64,000 nt of DNA from Paraphysomonas bandaiensis (GCA_965644295.1 CBFFRP010000049.1:1-64000); one strand, 5' to 3'; shown: positions 22,885 through 34,897, numbered from the stretch's first letter. Notes: a model not told the origin generated them from the sequence alone. Made by a program: numbers and translations.

Positions 22885-25248
22885 CTAAAAGTCATCGGTC
22901 TCATCCAGATCATCCGGAGTACCCTGCCATTCACTGACGAACCCCCCACGGAATCCTTTAAGAATTCCAGGTAAATTTCGGTCCACAGTCAAGTCTACTT
23001 CTTGTACGTTGTTCCAATCTAATATATTCAAACGGCCAACTTTCCCACTAAATATTCCATTGAAAAATGGTATCAAAACCCCATACGATCCAGCTATATA
23101 CGAGTTTTATTGGTTAGAACGAATATGAGCGAAAGCAAAATATACGTACATGCGAAGCCTCCCGAAAAGCCCCTAAGATCGGAGTCCGGAAACGAGGGAA
23201 TTTGAGACCGAGTGTATGTCGGCATTTCTAAAACATCGATGCCTGCCGCATCAAATATATTCATGTCTACCCGCGGTATCAGACCATGACCGCGTTGTCC
23301 ATTATAGGCTTCATGAGATGACCGCCACGGCACAAGGTACAAATATTTCCCCGCTGTAAGAAACATGTCACATTGGTGCAACTTTAATGCGAATAGAATA
23401 CCAGTAAATATTCCACTAAACCCTGCTAGACTGGGATCTTTCTGTGTTAGATCCAACACGTCGATAATATCTCTGATATGGCCACCTTGTTGAGACAAGG
23501 CCTCGTCCATCGCGTGAATAATATCAACCACACCAAGGTTTATACGCACTAACTTATAAGAATAGGTGTGCGCACCGGATGCAAAGGGAGCGAGATACGC
23601 AAATCTTCCCACTCTAATGGCCTCAGAAAATCCACGCAAATCTGTTTGTACATCACCTAAGTCGAATGACCTGACAACCGTTCCTAACATGCTCGAATTG
23701 GCTGTCTCACCCCAGGCACTGTCATTTATACAAACAACCACCGCATGGTGATAGGTGCGCAAGTGGTTACGGTCCACCTCTAAGTCACTCCTCACGCCTC
23801 CAATCGGTCCGAAAAATGACCGGAATGGGTTTAGACAAGCCCATGACCCATCTGTACGTATTACAACCTCTCTTAGCACAGATCGAGAATTCGTTGATGA
23901 ACGCAATACTATACCTCTGAAGCCACCACTGTAGCCTCCAAACTCTCTTGCTACATCTCGCAGCGGCAGTGCCTGGGTTGAGTGGATGCCGAAGTCTTCG
24001 ACATTTATGCGGATCGCAACATCATATTGTCCAGGTGATATGAATCCATAAGGGTACCCTGCTCAAATATTTATCCAAATCTATAATAATGCTTATAAAC
24101 TCATATACACATACCAATGAAACCCTTCCTGAACCCTCTAGCATCCTCATGTATGCTCTCAAGGTTGAGCACCACAATGCATGCCTCTTCCAGTGCTACA
24201 CCTGATGTTTGCGGCGTCCCTGTAGAGTCTAGCCACTCGAATCGCACATTGAGCATACAGTTGGTTTCATTCTCCATGCCAAATAGATTCACGCGAACCA
24301 GTTTACCAAAGAACCTCTGAAACATAAATCACAACATTAGAATATATTAATGAGTTCTCACATTTCCGTTATGATATGGCACGAGATAGCCAAATTGTCC
24401 AGTGGATGTGTTGCCAGCGAAACCACCTTCGAATCCAATCAGGTCAGGGTCGATGGTGGGAAGATGCAGAAGGCGTAGCTGATCCGCATATGTTCCAATA
24501 CCAAGCGAGGTGTTAAAATCCGCAAACTCCTGTCCACCAGCCAGCTGTGCTCTCGCCTCAGCAGCGGACTCAATTGCCAACCTTGCAAAATATCCCCCGC
24601 CTTCCAGACCAGGGACCAAAAATCCGTAACTACGTGGAAGTTAGACATAACAATCAATTAGTGAACACCAAATAACCTCCATGGTCGCTCTGATGCTTCT
24701 ATAATATAGTTACGGGTAATTTCTTCAGACCGATAAAGAAACCCATCGATAAACGTCTCCGTTGCCACAGCACGAATCACGCGATACCGACCAGCTCGAA
24801 AAGGGGTGTTGATATGAACATACGGGGAGTCATATGTCACAAATGGACTAATCCTTGTAGGTGGGGTATTGTCCAGTGTATAGTAAACTCTTGCTCCTTC
24901 TGATGTGCATCGTAAAAACACTCCAAGTGCTGATGCTGCGAAATGATTCTCAGGAGGGTCTATATATAAATCCTACAATACAAAATCATTGATTATCATA
25001 TACTGATATATTCATACCAATTCAACACGTTGTGTGACATTAGTAAATGGTTCAATTGGTTCTGATAATACTTGCAACTCACGCGTCTTCTCAGTAGCAT
25101 CAGTAGCATCAGTAGCCGTGTGTGTTATACGTACACTCTGACCACTTCTATCACCCTGTTGACGATTCATACGATACGAATCTAATCGTCCTGCTAAGAT
25201 GATGATAGGAATATATGAGATACATATCAGAACTGCAAGTAACTTCAT
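22885..25248 (-). CDS. Secreted repeat protein with GF-GGF / YLVP motifs
   Basis: Six exons on the reverse strand: 25018-25248, 24677-24972, 24362-24629, 24115-24316, 23150-24058, 22885-23093. All are GT-AG and in frame, about 704 residues. Residues 1-19 are a clear signal peptide (LLAVLICISYIPIIILAG). About residues 100-170 contain VYYTLDNTPPT, the hallmark of the chitobiase/beta-hexosaminidase C-terminal-type module. The remainder is a diverged ~45-60 residue repeat: a (D/P)-L-x-GF-x-GGF turn, then YG-(F/Y)-L-(V/I)-P, an Asn-Gly turn, then GK-(L/V)-(V/G)-R-(V/I/L)-(N/D)-(L/I). The strand-turn pattern suggests beta structure, possibly a propeller. I know no assigned function. It is expected in the secretory pathway, at the surface or outside the cell. 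Confidence 0.8.
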
Positions 25249-26055
25249 GATTATGTATGTAACTGTGTATATATGACAGTTACGTTATGGATGGATGGAT
25301 ATGTATGTATATCTAGCTAATGAATGATATTGTTAAGTAAAGAGGGTGATATGCATATAGAGTATGTGTGAATTGATGTGATAATGAGAAGAGATAAGTG
25401 TATTGAGGTTATGTGATGGGAGTATGTGTGCTATGGGTTGGTTATATATGAGGATTAGATGGCAGTTGTGGAGGGTTCTTAACGGGAGGTTCCATACATT
25501 AACTTCCATCTATATACTATGCTGTGTGTATATTGTACTGCTGTACTGCTGTACTGCTGTACTGTTGTACATCTACATCCATACATCCATACATACACTG
25601 CTGTACATACACATCCAGCAGTGTACACTGTACTGCTGTAAATATATGCAGATACGCTGTACATCTGTACATAATAGTTAACGTATATCTTCATACATTA
25701 CAATCCCCCATACATTACCCTACGTATACTTCTACTCTACGTATATTTCTATACATAAACATATTCACTGGCAGTTTTAATTATGTCTTATACCGAAACT
25801 ACAGTCTCCCTACTGTAACGGAATTATGATATCATCCAACACCCATAACATCAAGAGAGGGACAGTTGCACCATGTTGGATGCAATAAATGCACAAGTTG
25901 TCCCCAGATGGTTGAAGTATCACTAGTATAATATAGCAACTCAAGTTAGTAAGTCTATAGATATATACCTAGATTCTAGTCACAACCACTCTCATGTAAT
26001 AATCATGGATGATCACGTGGCCACGAACTCCATGAGCTTTTCTCTTTGAAATGAC
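25249..26055. other. Intergenic DNA with microsatellites
   Basis: Upstream of the reverse-strand gene. It contains GGAT/TATG runs and a (tgtactgc)n-like array near 25525-25570. Nothing coding is convincing. Confidence 0.5.
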
Positions 26056-26166
26056 GGGTTTCTATTTCTCGAACGAGACCTACGGTATCTCTGCGAACAA
26101 TGATGAATGATCACGTAGCCCGTCTTCGCAGAGATATCGTAAGTCCCGTTCGAGAAATAGAAACCC
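26056..26166. repeat. Hairpin with 42 bp stem
   Basis: Arms 26056-26097 and 26125-26166 are complementary at 39 of 42 positions by eye (gggtttctatttctcgaacg opens the left arm) with a 27 bp loop. In RNA one mismatch would be a G-U pair. The size and shape resemble a small-RNA precursor or a minimal fold-back element. Confidence 0.85.
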
Positions 26167-27056
26167 TGGTAATTGTACTGATGTCATACATGATGACCAT
26201 AGGTAATACCCCCTCTTATGGTGATGCTGAGATTACTCTACCTTGTTTACTTTTATGATATGGTGTCACATAGACATGATGATGTATGCATATATGTATA
26301 ATATTCTGTGTATTTTCAAGCATTCGCAAAACAACAAAAATATGGGAATTAACAAAACCAATAGGCTACAGACTAAGCATCTTATTTCTATACAGCACTT
26401 CTTATATAAACCCATCATGTAAATAATAACTTTCATGGTAGCGTTTCTATCGTTTCGTATTACTAATATGCAGTTAGTTGTTAACACACTAAGTCTACAT
26501 AGATCGACAGTGTATACGCTGCCAGACAAAGACTACCTACTGCTTAGTTATTCTTATTCTCTAAGCCATCATCACCACATCCATTCAAAATTAATTGAAA
26601 TATGCATTCGGACACAAGTATCGATTATTTATCAGAAACAACATCATAATATTAAATGTGGTAGGATGCATACTTTAGCGCAGAACTGAGACTAGCTGCA
26701 CAGGCGTTTACATATATAAGAAGTATATTTCTCTAGTCGTTGAAGATTTACACAACATGGTATTCAGAAAATAAGAAGTGAAGACATTATAAGAGGCCCG
26801 TCAATTATATTTGATAAAAATTCTTAAATTAATTCAAATAGATAATGACAAGTAATATGGAGTGCGTATAGTCGGTGTGTTAGCACTCCAGTCACAACGT
26901 TGCTGACTACTGTTGAGTTCTTTATGGTTCTATACAATTTCTATTTCGTTGTATTTCGCACATTATTGACAAAATTCAGCAACTCTCAAAGAATTCAATT
27001 CAATTAGCATATGCATTTAACGTTGAAGCACTTCTATGAGCATAACTTATATAAAA
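26167..27056. other. Intergenic DNA
   Basis: No gene, RNA or transposon feature recognised. Confidence 0.5.
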
Positions 27057-28001
27057 TTAATTCATATTCTCACCATTACAAGGAATATACTCACGCGCAA
27101 CTGTCATATTCATGAGATGAACGAGTTCGGAAAGCGACGACGAACGAGTCGACTTAAATGTATAACAGTGAGCGGCAATAAGTACATCCACAATAGTATG
27201 AAAGATCGTTGTATGTCTCTGATGAGGTGAGCTCTGTGTATGAGCTGATGTCAAGACAATAGCATTCGAACTTCTACTCATTGGATCCACAAAATCATCA
27301 CTTAGATTGGCATATACAATAATTTTAGACCCATATTTCCTCATATATCTTCGTTGTGTATCAGCATTATCTGTCATAAGAAACACATTCGTTTGACTAT
27401 TCAATGACTCTACAAATATATCAAAATCATAATCATTTTCATCAATTCTACGTGATAAATTTTGTTTCATTCTTTGATGTTTTAACATAATATCAAGATC
27501 AGTATGTCGTATATGCATACCTGCTGAAGTACAAATCTCATATTTATATACGAAATCACCAACAGCAGATATGACAGATGGTACAGGTATATATCTACTA
27601 TACATATTTTTACGTATAGTATGCCAATGTAATGGTGAATTATATGAAGTATGTAAATGAAAATATTGAAGAATTTCAAGAAAATTCTTATAAGATGGTG
27701 GGAAAATATGAAGTGCATAGGGTGCAAATAAGTGAATTTCATCACTTGTAATGAATGTTACATTATGAATTGGTTCAAATAATTGAAGGAAATGTCCAGG
27801 ACATGCCGGATTAATATCCCATACCATAATAAGATGTGTATAGGCTGGTATCGAATCTAATACATGCATATATCCTGCTAATAGACGGAGTCGATTTGAT
27901 AATCCATCTTGACAATTAATAATTAAATATCCGGATTTTTCTGGTGTTGAATTGTATCTTGAGAGGAAAAGTAGTATACAAAGTACCCAAAATTTAAGCA
28001 T
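27057..28001 (-). CDS. Fucosyltransferase-like (NodZ/FUT8-type) glycosyltransferase
   Basis: Single-exon 314-residue ORF. Residues 1-14 are hydrophobic (FWVLCILLFL), a signal peptide or short signal anchor, so the enzyme should face the ER/Golgi lumen. Motifs fit the GT23/O-fucosyltransferase-like superfamily: an early GLSNRLR nucleotide-sugar loop (about residue 34), HIRHTDL near 167 (family H-x-R-x-T-D), FLMTDN (about 208) and a late Ser-rich loop STRSSSLSELVHL. The acceptor and sugar cannot be read from sequence. It is intronless, unlike most neighbours. Confidence is high for a glycosyltransferase fold, moderate for fucose. Confidence 0.65.
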   Translation of the reverse strand: MLKFWVLCILLFLSRYNSTPEKSGYLIINCQDGLSNRLRLLAGYMHVLDSIPAYTHLIMVWDINPACPGHFLQLFEPIHNVTFITSDEIHLFAPYALHIFPPSYKNFLEILQYFHLHTSYNSPLHWHTIRKNMYSRYIPVPSVISAVGDFVYKYEICTSAGMHIRHTDLDIMLKHQRMKQNLSRRIDENDYDFDIFVESLNSQTNVFLMTDNADTQRRYMRKYGSKIIVYANLSDDFVDPMSRSSNAIVLTSAHTQSSPHQRHTTIFHTIVDVLIAAHCYTFKSTRSSSLSELVHLMNMTVAREYIPCNGENMN

Positions 28002-29713
28002 TATATTGAATTTCTCACATAAATAGTCGTTTTTTCGCAGTGTATATTAATGTATATGTAATATCAGTATATGAATATTATGTATAGATGAGTTAGAGAT
28101 ATTTGCATAGGACATAAGGATGTAAAGTGTTACACGAAGACACTGGTGGAGAAATTATATGAGTAGAGAGTGTTGTATGTATAGATCTATTAACACACAC
28201 ATGCAACAACTCTACACTGTCCATACATATGCAGCAGGAGTACATACAAATATATGTACACATCTACATATTTTAGTCTCCTATTGTAAAATTACACCGA
28301 AAATTACACCAATATGTTGTGTGGGAATGTTCTGTAAAAATTACAGAATTATGCAAAAATTACATCTAGAAGTATGTAAATACTGCTTATCCCTCTGTAC
28401 TCTGCTGTATAGAAGCCATGATGTACTTTCTACACAGGAGCCTCCTGAGTGCCGATACGAGTGTTTTTTTTAGGGTGCGTTTTGTTGGCCCAAAAAAAAA
28501 CTGGATTTGCCGCGAAAAAACGCTTATTCATTGAAAAAATCCAGGGAATTTAGTTTAAAACACCATTTGCAGGGTTTTCAAAATACAGAGTGCATAAATA
28601 TCTTGTATATTTCATTAAAAGTCTGGAAATTCAGCAGATAAAACCCAAAATCACTGTTATCTCTGTATGCTTAGCTTGCTTGTTGTTTAATTCGTTGCAC
28701 TGACTCTGCAATTGCTGTCAATGCATCAAAATAGGAACAATTACTGTTGTTGAATGCAAGAATCATTATCTTCCAATTACGGGATATCAATCCTGATACT
28801 GTGTGCATGCTATCCACAACCCTTTCTGAACATAACATGAATATGAATCCCTTTACTCTCATATATATGCATTTACAAGACAGCTTCTTCAGTTTCTTAA
28901 GTTCCTACTTGAATACTTTCTGCTTGTATTGCAATATACTGTCCTGTTTACAACTTCTATATGTTAAACACACGTATACCGGATATGGCAATCGTTCGGT
29001 AGGATGTGCATACCCATTTGCCGGATTACCCTAATACAGTGGTTGCTCAGCCAGTGGGTGACTACCATGAGCCGAACGGGGCATTGCTGTACAGTAATAG
29101 CTATATAATATGTATCTACACCTCTCGAAATAGACTCAGCGTAGATATTAAGATAATTAACACACTGTATCTCTGCCACTGCTATCAGTATCCTCATATA
29201 CATATCACTCAGGACACTATGAGAGTGTATCTATATTCCATACACTCATAGTAGTAGATACTTTCTAATCAGAGGGGATAATACTGCATATGACTCGCTC
29301 AAGTAGAGTTATTCCAATGTTAGTCTCTCCGATGATCAGTTCTGCATTATGAATATATTCAAATGCTCTGCATTCATGATATAATCCTTAGAGCCCTCTG
29401 GCGGTATAGCTATGACAGTCATGGTCATGGAACCAACTCTGCTATCTCTGTCTTTAAAATAGACCAATTCTTCTGTGTGATTGCCACTTAACCATACGTT
29501 TTACCAGCTTACTCAACAACTAGTAGCAGGTGACATGAGAGGACTATGAGCTCATGTATACACAGTTAGGTTATGATTATATCACAGTCTGTGTACCTCT
29601 TATTAGTACTCATCGAGGCTATATCATAGATCCTGTATGTGAAAATAACAGATTACTGTTTATGGATTCTATGTTATCGTGCTGATTGTTTGTTACCTCA
29701 GGGACACTTGTGG
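28002..29713. other. Intergenic DNA
   Basis: 1.7 kb with no convincing gene. Runs of t and a occur near 28465-28500. Confidence 0.5.
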
Positions 29714-30020
29714 TATTGAACTACAACCAACTCCTACGTGCGTACTTGAAGTTTGGTAAAGTCAATCGCTAGTAGTTATCCTGTATTCTATGTAGCAATG
29801 AAATACAGAATATACATGACTACAGTATAGGAGTAGCTATTACAAGTATACAAAGAAACTGAAAATATAGTAGCTGTTAAAGATATGATTTGTAGAACAG
29901 AATGTTGATGTTGGTGAATGACGTGGTTCCTAACTCACAGGGCTACAACATCATAAACTTACTATATCTCCTATAATATCAATCAGTCAATATTGCACTA
30001 ACTAAAAGCGTAAATTAATA
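29714..30020 (+). repeat. 5' LTR of element 2
   Basis: 307 bp. Its last base is the A of the gag ATG. Confidence 0.95.
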
Positions 30021-33000
30021 TGGCAGCGGATGGAAATTTCACGAATGTCGCCTCAGGCTCAAAGGTACCTCCCTTCGAGGAACTGAACTTCAAGAAATTC
30101 AAGAAGTTCTTCACCTCATTCCTCATGAGACACAATCGAGCTCATCTTGTCCTCTCAAAGGATAAACCAAGGCACATTCATGATCTAGACTCTACAGTCC
30201 CAGCGGGAGCTCATATGACTGATGCACAGAAGAAGCGACTACGCAAAGCGAAGAAACTCTGGAACACCCGGAACGAGACCGCGTACTCCTTCCTGATGGA
30301 AGTGTGCAATGCTCACCCAAAAGCAGGCACAACAGCGGCTCTCTACGAAGGAAGTACAGCAAAAGGGTTACTACAGGCACTGGAAGAGAGATTTCTCAAT
30401 GTTGAAAAGAATACAGTACAGGCAGAGGTCACAAAGTTCAATTCAATGAAGATTACCTCAAGTCAGTCAGGAGCAGAGTTCGTCGACAGCGTTGAAGCCC
30501 AGGCCAAGATTCTCGAGAATCTAGGTCGTGAAGTCACGGAAGACGACAAGCTCACTCGACTAAAGGAAGGTCTCACAGACAAGAGATATTCCCAACTAGC
30601 ACACAGCCTGTATACAGCAAACGATGTGACATACGCAAGAGCAAGCAGCCTAATCAAAGGGTATGAAAACACATCATTCGGCAAGCATGCGTTGCAAAAT
30701 TCAGGGGAAGACAGTGTCAATCAAGCAGTGGATGACAGTAAATGGAAAGAGCACAAGAGAAAGGGCAGATGCAATAAGTGCAAGAAACTTGGCCACTTTG
30801 CTAGGGAGTGCAAGACTCCAGAGCATGTCATAAAGAGGATGAAGGGGACAAGATCACAGAGAAAAGATAGAGATCACAGAAACAGGGGTGATAACAAAAC
30901 AAAGCTACCTGTGTGTGAGATATGTGACATCCCAGGCCATCAGACTAAAGACTGCTTCCACTTGAAGACTGCTAAAGCTGCAGTGGTCAGTTCTAAACGG
31001 GGGCGAGACTCTAGAAGGGAAACGGCACCCTACAAGAACAAGAAGAAACCGCGAGTGTCTGTACATGATTCAGAAGATGAAGCGGGATACGAATCGATGA
31101 TATGTGTGGAAGAAGAGGTGAATCTAGCACAGAGCATGTCAGATGTTATTTATTTAGACAGCGGGTGCAACAAGATGATCCTTACCTCCAAAAACCACAT
31201 GACCAACCTTCAGCGCGCTGATAGGCAGATGTCCACAGCGAACAAAGGTAAACTGTCAATACACAGTGTTGGCGATGTAGGAAGCTTTAAAAAGGTGTAC
31301 TACGCACCTGAAGCAAGTAAGAACCTCGTAGATATGAAGAGCATCACAGATAGGGGTTGTGTTGTGACGTTCGATAATGATGAAGTCGTCATTCGAAATA
31401 AGACTACGAACAAGACACTCATTAGACAGAGAAGTGTTAATGGATTATATCCAGTTCGACTCGAAGACTTACTTCAGCTTGGAGAAGAATCCTCAGCAGC
31501 ACTTGAGGAGCAGGGGTTTGATGACCAGCGAATTCTATGGCACAAAAGACTTGGCCATGTCAACTATGATAAACTGACTGAGTCCGACCGCCGAGGCCTA
31601 GTTGATGGAATAAATCTGGACAAGAAATATTTCAGAAAAAAACACAAAAAAACGATATGCAAATGTAATACCTGCATGCGATCGAAACTCACGAGAAAGA
31701 ACTTCAGGACTCCACGCCAGTTGATGAACTTAGACAACAACCCAAAGGAGAGAGGGGTGCTCAGTGCAGATACGATGGAAGTCCTAAACACGCCATCGAT
31801 GGAAGGCTACAAACATGTGTTACTATTCAAGCACAGTGATGCAAAACATGTATGGGCTTATGGGTTGAAAAACAAGACTGGGAGTGAAGTGTTAAAGTGT
31901 ATGAAGGACATGGTAGAGACCCAACTTGTCAAAGAAGGATTGCAACTACGACGATATCATGCAGATGGCGCAGGAGAACTAGTAGGGCAACATGTCAGGC
32001 AGTACTTACGTGAAACCACCAGCACAAGGACTGTACAGGTTACTTGGACTCCACGTGACACACCCGAAATGAATTCGCTATCGGAACGCACTAATCGTAC
32101 AGTGAAGGAGATGGCCCTTGCTATATTGCTCGATAGTGGCATGCCATCAGTATTTTGGTTCAAAGCAGTCTTGCATGCTGTATATCTGATCAACAGGTTA
32201 CCTACGAAGACAACGAAAGGATACATCTCACCTTTTGAGTATATTACTGGAACCGCACCAGATGTGAGTGACTTGAAGATCTGGGGCTGCAAGGCATGGG
32301 CTATTGTGCCGAAGGAGCAGCGCCGCAAAGAGTGGAAAGAAAAGGGAAAACCTGGATACTATATGGGACAATGTCAACAACCTGTTGGACACCAAATATA
32401 TATTCCAGACCTGAATGCTATTATTGTTGCAGTCAATGCACAGTTTGATGAGTCAATTCCAGAGCGTTCACAGGAGTATTTCGACGAAATAGATAATCTA
32501 CAAATCGACACCTCAGAAACAGCAGAGAGTGTAAATGACTATCAGTACCTGGTGGGCCTCAGACATCTTGATGGACACCTGTGTTATGTTACCACCAGAG
32601 TGATAGAGAGAAGAGGAGTCATTGTTGCATATAGGAGATTAGATATGAAAGGAAATACTACCGAGGAGCAAACTCCAATTCATATCAAAGATGTAGTAAA
32701 GATGACTCACTCTACAAAGTGTCAGACCGACAAGTTTAATAGTTTGCGAAATGAGTTGGATCAGACTTGTAATGACAGTGACAATGAACAGAGGACTCCT
32801 GACCGCTCAAATCGGGGCGCATCTTCAACAGGTGGGGCAGATCGAAATCCCAGAACTGAAAAACGACCTCGAAAAAAACGGCACATTGTTAACGTTGGTG
32901 TCCTCGGCGATGTCTCATTGTTTCTTGATTCCTCCAACAGCACAATTAAAGAGCCACAGACGCTGGCAGAAGCAAAGAAGACTCCACAGAGAACATACTG

Positions 33001-34537
33001 GATTGAAGCTACCAGGAAGGAGGTGCACAAGCTTGAACGAAGGACATGCTGGAAGATTGTCCGAAGGCCGAAACACCGAAAAATCATAAAATCTAAATTG
33101 GTCTTTAAAGTAAAGCGCGACCATCTTGGAAAAATTAAGAAGTTCAAAGTTCGACTTGTGGCGAAAGGGTTTACTCAAGAACAAGGAGTCGACTATAATG
33201 AGACATTCTCCCCAGTAGCTAAAGGTGTATCATTTAGGCTAGCACTAGCACTGGCTCTGCGATACAATCTGCAACTCCGTCAACTCGATGTAGAAACGGC
33301 ATTTCCGTATGCAGATCTGGACGAAGACGTGTTTATGTCTCCACCTGCAGGAATAGATATTCCACAAGGCTGTTGTTTGAAGATTCTGAAGAGTTTGTAT
33401 GGCCTAAAACAAGCGCCTCGAAATTGGCATTCAATGCTGAAGGACAGTATAAAGGCGATGGGGTATAAACAATGTGTTCTTGACCCATGTTTATTTGTAC
33501 TCAAGGGTACTGATGATAACCTACATATGATACTTGTGTATGTAGATGATATCATTGTGCTCAGCTCTGACAGCCGTCATATTGAAGAAGTCATCAGCGC
33601 CTTTAAGACTCAATATGCCATGCAAGATATGGGGGACCTTAAGCATTATTTAGGTCTTACCATTGAGCGTCATAATGGCCAGATTAAGTTACATCAGTCT
33701 GCATATGCTAAAGATGTTGTGGCCAGATTCAATCACTTGTTGTCAGAAAAGAAGAGACGGTGCAAGGCAACCACACCTCTACCACCTGGCCTAAAGTTGT
33801 CCAAGGATGCAAAAGAGGAAGAAACTCGAAAACAGAGAGAATACGTTGATGCATTTCCCTATCAATCTGTTATTGGTGCCTTAATGTATTTGGCAGTGCA
33901 TACTAGACCAGACATGGCATATACAGTAAATCTTCTCTCCCGGTTCACCACAAGACCCACGTACGCTGCATGTCAAGCTGCTCTGCATACTTTATTGTAT
34001 TTAGAAAATACAGTTGATCAAGGTATCATATTTCCTAATTTCACAGATGAAGACCCTCTATGTGTGTACTCTGATGCAGATTGGGCCGGAGATCTGGATA
34101 CATGCAGATCCACTACAGGGTATATCGTATATCTGTGGGGTGCTCCAATTGCATGGCAGTCCAGACTGCAGCCAACAGTGGCTACGTCGACTATGGAAGC
34201 TGAATATATGGCTGCATATGCTGCAATTCAGGAGATTGTATGGATACGAGGGGTGATGACAGAGCTCGGAATTCGTGGATTTGAGCTCAGTAAGAATGCG
34301 TCTCCAACAATCTTGAATATGGACAGCAAGAGTGCGATTGATCTAGCTCAGAACCCGGTAAATCATAAACGTTCCAAGCATATTCGGATCAAGTATCATT
34401 GGATTCGAGAGCAAGTGGGAGGCTGTATCGTCAGGCTGAATCATGTGCCAACGGCAGAGATGACAGCAGACGTGATGACTAAAGCCTTGTCCGAGAAGCT
34501 GCACTATCAGCATGTGCACACTATGGTATCGCACTAA
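30020..34537 (+). CDS. Copia Gag-Pol polyprotein, element 2
   Basis: 1505 residues in one frame. In order: gag with a CCHC knuckle (CNKCKKLGHFAREC, about residue 251) and a second, C-x2-C-x4-H-x4-C motif (CEICDIPGHQTKDC, about 299); protease (LDSGCN, about 378); integrase with D in SADTME, D in YHADGAGEL and E in NSLSER; reverse transcriptase with YGLKQAPRNW and YVDDII; RNase H with STMEAEYMA, NMDSKSAIDLAQNPVNHKRS and ADVMTKALS at the end. Two zinc knuckles set it apart from elements 1 and 3. The remnant at 3.7-4.0 kb is related to this element's RNase H end. Confidence 0.97.
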   Translation: MAADGNFTNVASGSKVPPFEELNFKKFKKFFTSFLMRHNRAHLVLSKDKPRHIHDLDSTVPAGAHMTDAQKKRLRKAKKLWNTRNETAYSFLMEVCNAHPKAGTTAALYEGSTAKGLLQALEERFLNVEKNTVQAEVTKFNSMKITSSQSGAEFVDSVEAQAKILENLGREVTEDDKLTRLKEGLTDKRYSQLAHSLYTANDVTYARASSLIKGYENTSFGKHALQNSGEDSVNQAVDDSKWKEHKRKGRCNKCKKLGHFARECKTPEHVIKRMKGTRSQRKDRDHRNRGDNKTKLPVCEICDIPGHQTKDCFHLKTAKAAVVSSKRGRDSRRETAPYKNKKKPRVSVHDSEDEAGYESMICVEEEVNLAQSMSDVIYLDSGCNKMILTSKNHMTNLQRADRQMSTANKGKLSIHSVGDVGSFKKVYYAPEASKNLVDMKSITDRGCVVTFDNDEVVIRNKTTNKTLIRQRSVNGLYPVRLEDLLQLGEESSAALEEQGFDDQRILWHKRLGHVNYDKLTESDRRGLVDGINLDKKYFRKKHKKTICKCNTCMRSKLTRKNFRTPRQLMNLDNNPKERGVLSADTMEVLNTPSMEGYKHVLLFKHSDAKHVWAYGLKNKTGSEVLKCMKDMVETQLVKEGLQLRRYHADGAGELVGQHVRQYLRETTSTRTVQVTWTPRDTPEMNSLSERTNRTVKEMALAILLDSGMPSVFWFKAVLHAVYLINRLPTKTTKGYISPFEYITGTAPDVSDLKIWGCKAWAIVPKEQRRKEWKEKGKPGYYMGQCQQPVGHQIYIPDLNAIIVAVNAQFDESIPERSQEYFDEIDNLQIDTSETAESVNDYQYLVGLRHLDGHLCYVTTRVIERRGVIVAYRRLDMKGNTTEEQTPIHIKDVVKMTHSTKCQTDKFNSLRNELDQTCNDSDNEQRTPDRSNRGASSTGGADRNPRTEKRPRKKRHIVNVGVLGDVSLFLDSSNSTIKEPQTLAEAKKTPQRTYWIEATRKEVHKLERRTCWKIVRRPKHRKIIKSKLVFKVKRDHLGKIKKFKVRLVAKGFTQEQGVDYNETFSPVAKGVSFRLALALALRYNLQLRQLDVETAFPYADLDEDVFMSPPAGIDIPQGCCLKILKSLYGLKQAPRNWHSMLKDSIKAMGYKQCVLDPCLFVLKGTDDNLHMILVYVDDIIVLSSDSRHIEEVISAFKTQYAMQDMGDLKHYLGLTIERHNGQIKLHQSAYAKDVVARFNHLLSEKKRRCKATTPLPPGLKLSKDAKEEETRKQREYVDAFPYQSVIGALMYLAVHTRPDMAYTVNLLSRFTTRPTYAACQAALHTLLYLENTVDQGIIFPNFTDEDPLCVYSDADWAGDLDTCRSTTGYIVYLWGAPIAWQSRLQPTVATSTMEAEYMAAYAAIQEIVWIRGVMTELGIRGFELSKNASPTILNMDSKSAIDLAQNPVNHKRSKHIRIKYHWIREQVGGCIVRLNHVPTAEMTADVMTKALSEKLHYQHVHTMVSH
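30021..30033 (+). promoter_or_regulatory. Primer-binding site overlapping the gag start codon
   Basis: TGGCAGCGGATGG directly follows the LTR. Its first two bases are the TG of the gag ATG at 30020. Element 3 has the same TGGCAGCGGATG, so both should use the same tRNA. Confidence 0.7.
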
Positions 34538-34585
34538 GTAGACTTGCTCATCACAGTATATTCTGATATGTTCATTGAGTGGGAG

Positions 34586-34892
34586 TATTGAACTACAACC
34601 AACTCCTACGTGCGTACTTGAAGTTTGGTAAAGTCAATCGCTAGTAGTTATCCTGTATTCTATGTAGCAATGAAATACAGAATATACATGACTACAGTAT
34701 AGGAGTAGCTATTACAAGTATACAAAGAAACTGAAAATATAGTAGCTGTTAAAGATATGATTTGTAGAACAGAATGTTGATGTTGGTGAATGACGTGGTT
34801 CCTAACTCACAGGGCTACAACATCATAAACTTACTATATCTCCTATAATATCAATCAGTCAATATTGCACTAACTAAAAGCGTAAATTAATA
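34586..34892 (+). repeat. 3' LTR of element 2
   Basis: 307 bp copy of the 5' LTR, preceded by the purine tract GAGTGGGAG and followed by the tgtgg duplication. Confidence 0.95.
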
Positions 34893-34897
34893 TGTGG

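Larger units (their letters stand above)
29714..34892 (+). mobile_element. Intact Ty1/copia LTR retrotransposon, element 2
   Basis: 5179 bp. The two 307 bp LTRs (29714-30020 and 34586-34892) look identical. The target duplication is tgtgg (29709-29713 and 34893-34897). The LTR begins TATTGAACTAC and ends AATTAATA. The primer-binding site overlaps the gag start codon and the polypurine tract is ATTGAGTGGGAG. One open gag-pol ORF fills the interior. It belongs to a different lineage from elements 1 and 3. Confidence 0.97.
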
